From contig NC_052479.1 in assembly GCF_009730915.1 (NCBI RefSeq), positions 27,529,610-27,593,609 on the forward strand: DNA of 64,000 nt. Direction: 5' to 3'. A model generated the notes under the pieces. It saw only the letters and a list, made by a program, of their open reading frames with translations, was not told the DNA's origin and made no database searches. The stretch's first letter is position 1. Each line of letters opens with the position of its first letter. This DNA is from Dioscorea cayenensis subsp. rotundata (lineage: Eukaryota; Streptophyta; Magnoliopsida; Dioscoreales; Dioscoreaceae). Made by a program: the position numbers and the translations under genes. Shown here in pieces: positions 57,640 through 64,000 of this stretch.

Positions 57640-58090
57640 AAAACCGTGTCAAACAATTTGACAAAAAATGTGCCAAAAAATGTGACAAAAATCATGCCAA
57701 AAATCGTCTCCGTGCTAAAACCTATGACAAAATCCACCATGCCAAAAATCATGACAAACACAACTATGCCAAAACTGTGACAACATCAACCATGACAAAA
57801 ACAATGACACAATAAACCATGCCAAAAACCATGATGAAATAAAATGTGCCAAACACCATTACAACATCAATAGTGCCAATAATCGTTATAAAATAAACTA
57901 TGTTAATAATCGTGACAACCAAAACAGTACCAAAAACTGTGACAAAATAACCATACCAAAAATGGTGACAAACTAAACAATGCCAAAAATCGTGACAACC
58001 AAACTGTGCCAAAAACCATGACAAAACAAACAGTGCCAAAATTAGTGCCAAAAACCGTACCTAAATCCGTGATAAAATTGGCACGGTCTA
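57640..58090. repeat. Array of diverged ~30-nt units (TGCCAAAAAyCrTGACAAAA)
   Basis: About a dozen units, each with a half like atgccaaaaatc and a half like gtgacaaaat, repeat at roughly 30 nt. On the minus strand the array reads as a monotonous FGTVxxVxVFGT-type peptide, which is a by-product of the repeat. The pattern resembles subterminal repeats of a CACTA-type element. A related stretch, with gtgccaaaatcag and ctatgccaaattcatg, follows the nested Mutator element at 59610-59670 and ends at a TAGTG-like terminus (59682-59686). Confidence 0.7.
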
Positions 58091-58142
58091 GTAAAAGCAT
58101 GACAAAATTTGACATGGTTTTACTATGCCATTGCAAATTATA

Positions 58143-58290
58143 GGTAGAATACCCTAAATGGCCCCTCTGCTTATATGAGTTTCTCTTTCTAGTTCCTCTA
58201 CTATGATTTGATACTTTCTAGCCCTATTACTTGTTCCTTTGGGCCAATTAAGTATACTTGGGTAACGAAGGTTACACTTGCCATCTGATT
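58143..58290 (+). repeat. Left terminal inverted repeat of the Mutator-type element
   Basis: Inverted counterpart at 59428-59575; both arms share several exact runs of 12-18 bases. Confidence 0.85.
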
Positions 58291-58404
58291 TAACTTATGT
58301 GACTTTTTATATATTATAATATTATTAAAAAAATATTAAAACATTTAAACATTTTAAAAAAATATTGAAAAGATAACCTCACTTGAGGTTATATGCTTTA
58401 GTGA

Positions 58405-58953
58405 AATCCTCCTCCTCTGCATGGGCCAACACAAAACCTCATGGTCATCTCCTCCCCAAATCATGCTCGAGAAGTGCTTCACAGTCAGGGCGTTGAGTTT
58501 GGCTCCCGCACCTGCAATGTCACCTTCGATATCTTCACTGGAGAGGGCCAGGATATGGTCTCACCGTCTACGGTGACCACTAGTGCAAGATACTCGGATA
58601 ATGACCGTCCCCTTCTTCACCAACAAGGTTGTCTAGTAATACCGATTCGACTGGGAAGCCGAAGCCTGACTATCATTGATGATGTCAAGGCAAACCCAAA
58701 GGCTGCCACCAATGGCATCATCCTCCACCACCGTCTCTAGCTCATGATGTACAACAACATGTACCACATCATGTTCGATCATCGCTTCAATAGTGAGAAT
58801 GATCCTCTCTTCTAATACATCAAAGCTCTCAATGGCGAGTGAAGTAGCCTTGCCCAAAGCTTCGAGTATAACTATGATGATTTCATCCTTATTCTTCACC
58901 CTTTTCTAAGTGGTTATCTCAAGATCTATAAGGAAGTCAAGCAAAAAAGGCTC
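58405..58953 (+). pseudogene. Captured fragment of cinnamate 4-hydroxylase (CYP73A)
   Basis: Read across several frameshifts the plus strand follows the plant cinnamate 4-hydroxylase N-terminal half: [30 protein letters not shown], then MMYNNMYHIMFDHRFNSENDP, IKALNGE, AQSFEYNYDDFILILHPFL and GYLKIYKEVKQKRL. The intact enzyme is an ER-bound P450 of phenylpropanoid synthesis. The heme-binding C-terminal half is absent and the frame is broken by indels and stops, so no enzyme can be made. It sits between the inverted repeats of a Mutator-type element, which explains how it was moved. Confidence 0.85.
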
Positions 58954-58959
58954 TAATTG

Positions 58960-59390
58960 TTGCTTGAAGCTCCGATGAGCGTAGTAGGCCTCCATCTTCA
59001 CAATTTCTCCTTCTCCTCCTTGGACCTCCTTATGGATGGAGATGGGGAGGCACTTGTAGTGGTTGCAGATAGTGCTCTCCAGTTCATCCAAATGGATTAG
59101 GGCTGGGGGAGAGACAAAATACAGATTATCTCAGGCTCTATCGCAGGCGCCAAGGAGGTTGAGGAGGAAGGGGACATTGTAGGGCAAGAAAATGAGATGG
59201 AGAGGTGTGGAGGTGATGGCGTGGCCGAGATAGATGGTGTCTCCGGTGAGGAAGAGGTCCTCCATGAGGATGCGGTTGGAGGAGCCACACTTCAAGGTAT
59301 CGTATGTGAATATCATGGTCCACTTCTCCTCCGTCCTAGCTAATAACGAGTGCATCTTTAGCAGTGTTGAGGCCTACTTCAATCAAATAT
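58960..59390 (-). other. Second captured segment of unknown origin
   Basis: This GC-richer stretch has long minus-strand open frames (for example 59131-59355 with MEDLFLTGDTIYLGHAITST) unlike the AT-rich surroundings. I recognise no family. It looks like captured host exon sequence. Confidence 0.4.
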
Positions 59391-59427
59391 TTCATTTATT
59401 TTATATTAAAAAAAGCCATGTAAGCCA

Positions 59428-59575
59428 AATTAAACTGCAAGTATAACCTTCGTTACACACATATACTTAATTAACCCAAATGAACAAGTAAATGGACTAA
59501 AAAGCATCAAATCATAGTAGAGGGACTAAAAGGGTAAAGTCACATAAGTAGAGAGACTATTTAGGGTATTTGACT
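59428..59575 (-). repeat. Right terminal inverted repeat of the Mutator-type element
   Basis: Inverted partner of 58143-58290. The outer tip next to the duplication is agtcaaataccctaaatag on the minus strand. Confidence 0.85.
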
Positions 59576-59750
59576 CAAATTATATTTGTCTTCATGCTAT
59601 AGGCACTGTTATGGTTTCGTGCCAAAATCAGTTTATCACTGTTTTTTGGCTCATTTCTATGCCAAATTCATGTTTTTCTTTTAGTGACCTCTCAAATAAA
59701 ATTTCTCTTTTGCCCTTTTATTAATTGAAATAATTTCTATTTTTAATAAT

Positions 59751-59992
59751 TGTTAATATTACACAAATATTGGGACTGATTGCAGAGTTGATTGATTGGG
59801 ATTGATTATAGCGATTGAATTGTGATTGATTGATTTTTTGATGTAATTAGCATAATTATAGGTATTTAGATTACAAACTTGTATAGTATATATATATCCC
59901 TCTTGTAAATGCTTATGTTGTATAGAAAATCAATAGACACTTTTCTTCATTGTCTTCATCTCAATTTCTTTTCTTCTTCCTTAATCTTAACA
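59751..59992 (+). repeat. Left LTR of a Ty1/copia remnant
   Basis: It ends in CTTAACA directly before a TGGTATCAGAG primer-binding site. The proposed start (TGTTAATATT) is the nearest suitable TG and is less certain. Confidence 0.6.
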
Positions 59993-61586
59993 TGGTATCA
60001 GAGATATAAAAATAGGTTTTCTTACTTATTATCTTTTTTTTTTCTCTAATGGAATCTTCTAAACTTCTCCAATACACACCCAACCCTATAAATTTTACTT
60101 TTGATGGATCCAATTATAAACTGTGGGCTAGGGAAATGTGCAGTTTTACAAAGGGGAGACTCTTGTGGAGCATTGTTACTGGAGAGATATTCAATCCTTT
60201 CAAGAAGAAGAATGAAGACAATGATGTCTTTATTGAATGACTAGTCTCTTGGGATGCCATGAATCATCAAATTTTGACATGGTCTTTGAAGTTTCGACAC
60301 TACTCAAGAGGTATGGGAGTTTTTAAAGAGTGGTTATTCTGTATCAAATGATGTCGATCAATTTGAGCTCTATAGGATACTTCATCATATGAAATAATAG
60401 CCTGACCAAACAATTCATAGCTACGTATGGGCATCGTAAGAAATTTGGGATCAAATAGCTCTTGGCAATCCCACATGGCTTAGCATTGATGCAGCAATCG
60501 TGTATGCCAGTCTTTGTGATCGTTAACATATTTGGCACCTATTGATGACACTTCGAGATGAGTTTGAATCCATTTGCAGTTCACTTCTCGATCGGGGATC
60601 TCTCCCAAAACTTGATACAGTTATCAAAGAGCTAATTATCAAAGAGACTAGGCTCAACACACTCTGTATGGAAAATCTCCCTCATCTACTGATGTTGTGC
60701 TTGTTGCTCACTAAATCCCTTAATATACAATTAAGAGACAACAAAAGGTGGTTTGCAACTAGTGCAAAAAAGGCAGGGTTATCATATCTCTGAATGTTGA
60801 TAACTACTAAATAAAAACTCTGGCAATGGTAATTCCTTCAAATCTCCTTAGTCTTCCATTACTACTGCTACCACAGAGGGTTCATCGAGAGTACATCACC
60901 CAAATTCTCCATAAGAGATCTTCATGCTCTTCTTGACAACTTCAACGGACTCTCGTATTATCTCATCCTATGCATAATCTGTCACATCAAGTACTTCAAA
61001 CTCCTGGTACTTTGATTATGGTTGGTGTTACTACATGACCTCTGATTCATTTCTTTTTGTATCTCGCAATACACCAGCTATTCGACATATTATTCACACA
61101 TCTAATGATTTCACTATGCATGTTCAAAGTATAGGTACTATTCAAACATCTAACATATCTCTGCCTAATACTTATCTTGTTCCTAAACTTTCCTTGAATC
61201 TCATTTTTGTTGGTCAATTATGTGAACTTGGTGTTCACATCTCTTTTTTGAGTCTTGGTTGTACTGTACAAGATCCACAGATGAGCGAGATCCTTGTGAT
61301 AGGTTGTAAGGTTGGATGAATGTATGAGTTGAAGTCTTTACATCTTCCATCCAAAACTCTAGTTGGTGTTGTCACTTCTCATACTTGGCATTCTTGTCTT
61401 GGTCATCTTTCTACCTCTAGATTGGAATCATTAATTTCTAATGGTTCCTTGAGCAATGTTAAAATTAAAAAAATTTGATTGTGTTTCTTGTCAACTTTCA
61501 AAAGGTTAAGCCTTACTTTTTTTCTCTTAATGATTCTATTTCTTCAGCTCTATTTGATTTTATCCATCTGATGTTTGGGGCCCCTC
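59993..61586 (+). pseudogene. Ty1/copia gag and early pol, interrupted and decayed
   Basis: After the primer-binding site, gag starts at 60049 (MESSKLLQYTP, then FDGSNYKLWAREM) and continues in broken frames to 60780, with a decayed CCHC knuckle. Then comes the protease region WYFDYGWCYYMTSDSFLFVS, where the catalytic D-S/T-G has become DYG, followed by YLVPKLSLNLIFVGQLCELG. The pre-integrase part has WHSCLGHLSTSRLESLIS and FDCVSCQLS, and integrase begins at DFIHLMFGAP. A family-X LTR then cuts it at 61586/61587. Integrase catalytic core, reverse transcriptase and RNase H, if still present, lie beyond the window. Confidence 0.85.
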
Positions 61587-62359
61587 TGATGAGTGTACAA
61601 TGTCTATGTATTTCATACCATTTTGCACACTAAATCGGCATGTATTCAAACCAAATTATGAAATTCGATGCTAAATATAGTGTGTTTCGCATTAACAGAC
61701 TTAGGGCAATGCTTCAAGATGAGAGAGACCTAAAGGAAGCATTTGAGACCTCAAACAATGAAGTCGGAGCTCTCTCGACATCATTAGAACAAGGACAAGG
61801 CAAATTGGGTTGCTTACGGGTAGCTTACGGCCAACCTTATGACCCAGTAAATAAATTCGAGAGAATCTTCGAGCATTCTTATGCCCATAAGGAGATTCAG
61901 AGCCAATTTAGAGGACCTTAAAGGCAAGTTCTATGCCCGTAAGAACCATCTAGAGGAGCTTATGACTACAGTGTACTCTCATAAGGGCGGTCTCAAGAAG
62001 CGAGAACCATGAAGTTCTGACGGGTCTAGCACTTATGGCCGTAAGTGGGACTGCAACACATACATAAGACCTTATGGATGTGACTTACGGCCATAAGTAT
62101 TCTCGTGAGACTAGTGACCATCTTCTCCAGCTCCCTTACGGCCACGTCCTTATGCACTGTAGCGGTAGTAAGCACCTAGATATAAATAGGCCTAATGAAG
62201 ATTTTTTTAGGGCATCCATTCTTTTAGGTATTCTTGAGGCAAAGTTAGGTAAGATAAGAGGCGAATATCTACCACCTAAGAAGCAACTTCAAGGGAGATT
62301 TGGCTCAATATTCAATGGGATTGAAGATCATAGACGTCAAGCTCACCTTGGCCTATATG
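61587..62359 (+). mobile_element. LTR of family X, copy 3, inserted in the copia remnant
   Basis: Starts TGATGAGTGTACAATG and aligns, in plus orientation, with the reverse complement of copies 1 and 2, including GATGAGAGAGACC and GAACAAGGACAAGGCAAA. The same palindromic CTTACGG words occur (for example 62084-62098). It is broken at 62359/62360 by another LTR, so its right end is outside the window. It may be solo or part of a full element. Confidence 0.8.
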
Positions 62360-64000
62360 TGATAAGTGTCCAAATATATATATTTTATCATATATATTTT
62401 ATAAACTTAGCATGTATTTTTGTTATGAATTGATGCCTGTTTTATGCTTAATCGTGTGTCATTTGCTTTGTAGGGCACTGAGAAGCCATGGAGAACACGA
62501 TGACACAATTAGGGTCAAAAATAGGAGAAAACCATGTTTCACAGTACTGTAACATATTTACCGTAGCAGATTACTATAGCTGGAGTACAGGAGTAATTTT
62601 ATTGTAGCATCTACTATAGAAAATGGAGGTTTTTTCGGGACAGAAAGTTTGGCCTACTTCATGCGGCATCCATAAGGGCCGCATGAAGGCCATATGGACC
62701 CTGTTATGCCGCAAATCATCTAAGTTTTGGGCTCAATACACTCTCCATACGGCCCCCATAAGGCCCATATGCCCCATGGGTATAAAGAAAATTTGGAGAT
62801 GAGAAGAGGAAGAACGAAGAGATCTTTGGAGGCGACATTCTAAGGTTAGAGAAGGTTTCAAGAGCTTCATCAATCAAGGCAGAGATCCATCACCAAGGAA
62901 GGAAGGGTTCTAGGACCGAGAAGCATCCTACAGCTAGGGGAAGCATCATTCGGCACTCCTTGGATGGGGGAAGTGTCATTTGGCCGGATTTTCACCTCCT
63001 TCTTCATCATTTTGACTTGGGAGTGTCATCTATGATTCCTATTGTATTTTACTTCATATTCTTGCTTATACTTGTATGATGGGACACTAGACCCCAAGGC
63101 TATTGGATGTCAGTAAACCTTGGGGGGTTCATCATGTATTTTGGATGATTTTTGCTTAATTCTAATGCTTGGTTTGATTTATGATTTAATTCATTGCACT
63201 TCATGCTAAGAACTACTCAATGGAGAGATCCATAGCTCTTCCTTGAGTTATACAAATTGATGTGACCTACTCACGTGTATTAGATTGTGAATGAATTAAA
63301 AAGGGTTGCTTGTATCGATATACTGAGAAATTGGATATTGGTAGCCCTCCAATCTATAACGATAAACTTAGGTTGAGTGTACCCTTATCTTAGGATCTCC
63401 TTGTGCTTAATGCAATCATAGAGGTATTGGTTAGGAAGAGATTCCAATCAACATTCGTATGGGATTAGGGTTCAATCACTGAGAAATTGGGGTTGATCTA
63501 ATCTAGAGATCCTTCATTCTAAATCATCTTTGCAATCTTTTGTTCTCCATCCTTGTATCATGATGATCCCTCAAGAGGATCCACATCTATAGGCCATTGC
63601 ATTTTACTATAGCTCTTGTAATCTCTTGCTTAGTTCTTTAATTTGTGTAGCCGTATCATATTTACTTTCTTACATCTAGTAGAGTAAATTCCCTTGCTTA
63701 AGATGTTAGGCTAGATAGTAGGCAACAAAGGAGTAATATTAGATCCTTAGCCCCGTGGAATACGAATCTTGTGTCATTACACGAGGTATTACTTGTCGAT
63801 CCCGTACACTTGCGGGGAAGAGATCAAGTTTTGGGTGTATTTCAAGTATTAGGACCATTGTTTACATGCTAGTGTGATCGATAATGGCTTTATTCATTCT
63901 TATGAGATTCTTCTAGCATGGATTGATGATTAATGTGAGTTACATGCTTTTTTGTGCTCTACTGAATCCTGTTTCACCTTTAGTATGGTCTTGTGCACTG
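62360..64000 (+). mobile_element. LTR of a different family (Y), inserted into the family-X LTR, incomplete
   Basis: Starts TGATAAGTGTCCAAATATA exactly where the family-X alignment stops. Features include repeated TACTGTAGC-like words (62545-62620), a cluster of GGCC-containing palindromic words (62660-62775), a TATAAAG motif near 62782, and GATCCCGTACACTTGCGGGG near 63800, typical of long plant gypsy LTRs. The end is beyond 64000. Confidence 0.7.

Larger units (their letters stand above)
58143..59575 (+). mobile_element. Mutator-type element (Pack-MULE-like) carrying captured gene fragments
   Basis: Terminal inverted repeats of about 140 bp (58143-58290 and 59428-59575) share aataccctaaat, ctctactatgatttgatg and gtaacgaaggtta. 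A perfect 9-bp target duplication, caaattata, flanks it at 58134-58142 and 59576-59584; 9 bp is the Mutator signature. There is no transposase. The interior contains a CYP73A fragment (58405-58953) and a second, unidentified GC-richer segment (58960-59390). It inserted into the 30-nt repeat array element, so it is the younger of the two. Confidence 0.9.

Noticed and set aside
57640-58090. Regular repeats resembling a CRISPR array
   Set aside because: Units are diverged, have no constant spacer design, and lie in plant transposon DNA with no cas genes.
57764-58136. Minus-strand frames coding a repetitive Val/Phe/Gly/Thr-rich protein
   Set aside because: The peptide simply mirrors the 30-nt DNA repeat; no start context or homologue supports a gene.
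59993-60004. TGGTATCAGAG as a possible tRNA gene piece
   Set aside because: It is the copia primer-binding site. No cloverleaf surrounds it, and I saw no complete tRNA or rRNA gene in the window.

Overview
This is a nuclear segment from a flowering plant: intron-rich genes with GT-AG junctions, AT-rich spacers, a chloroplast-targeted ClpS-like protein, a PPR protein, plant-type TRIM, RTE-LINE, Mutator and LTR elements, and a scaffold gap of exactly 1000 Ns. The species cannot be fixed from sequence alone; a non-grass monocot is only a guess.

Layout. 1-6208 is transposon sequence: a 5'-truncated LINE tail with a 19-bp target duplication, then an intact Ty3/gypsy chromovirus on the minus strand (822-6208) with almost identical LTRs. 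6290-41054 is the gene-rich part: a mitochondrial-type PPR gene (-), COQ4 of ubiquinone synthesis (-), a strictosidine-synthase-like propeller gene (-), a 148-aa conserved protein of unknown function (+), the 21-exon THO1/HPR1 gene of the THO mRNA-export complex (+), a plastid ClpS-like gene (-) and an 18-exon GH35 beta-galactosidase gene (+). THO1 introns carry two degenerate RTE LINEs and a complete TRIM element. COQ4, the SSL gene and the beta-galactosidase gene each contain one or two single-base insertions that break otherwise well-conserved frames. THO1, the ClpS-like gene, the 148-aa gene and the PPR gene are clean, so either sequencing error or gene decay must explain the pattern.

41055-64000 is transposon-dominated. 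After the gap comes a decayed Mutator-like element with a mudrA-type transposase (-) facing a Ulp1-type cysteine protease remnant (+). It is accompanied by arrays with a 20-nt period built on a TTTAA core and by a long foldback. Then come two solo LTRs of one family (X), AT-rich repeats beginning with a CACTA-type end, a 30-nt-period array split by a 1433-bp Mutator-type element with 9-bp target duplications and a captured cinnamate 4-hydroxylase (CYP73A) fragment, and a Ty1/copia remnant interrupted by a third family-X LTR. That LTR is in turn interrupted by an LTR of another family (Y), which runs off the window.

The genes are not an operon or pathway cluster. They are independent housekeeping genes, several destined for organelles. 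The most notable structures are the Mutator/Ulp1 block with its 20-nt-period arrays, the CYP73A-carrying Mutator element, the palindrome-rich LTRs of family X, and the frameshift pattern in the gene-rich part.
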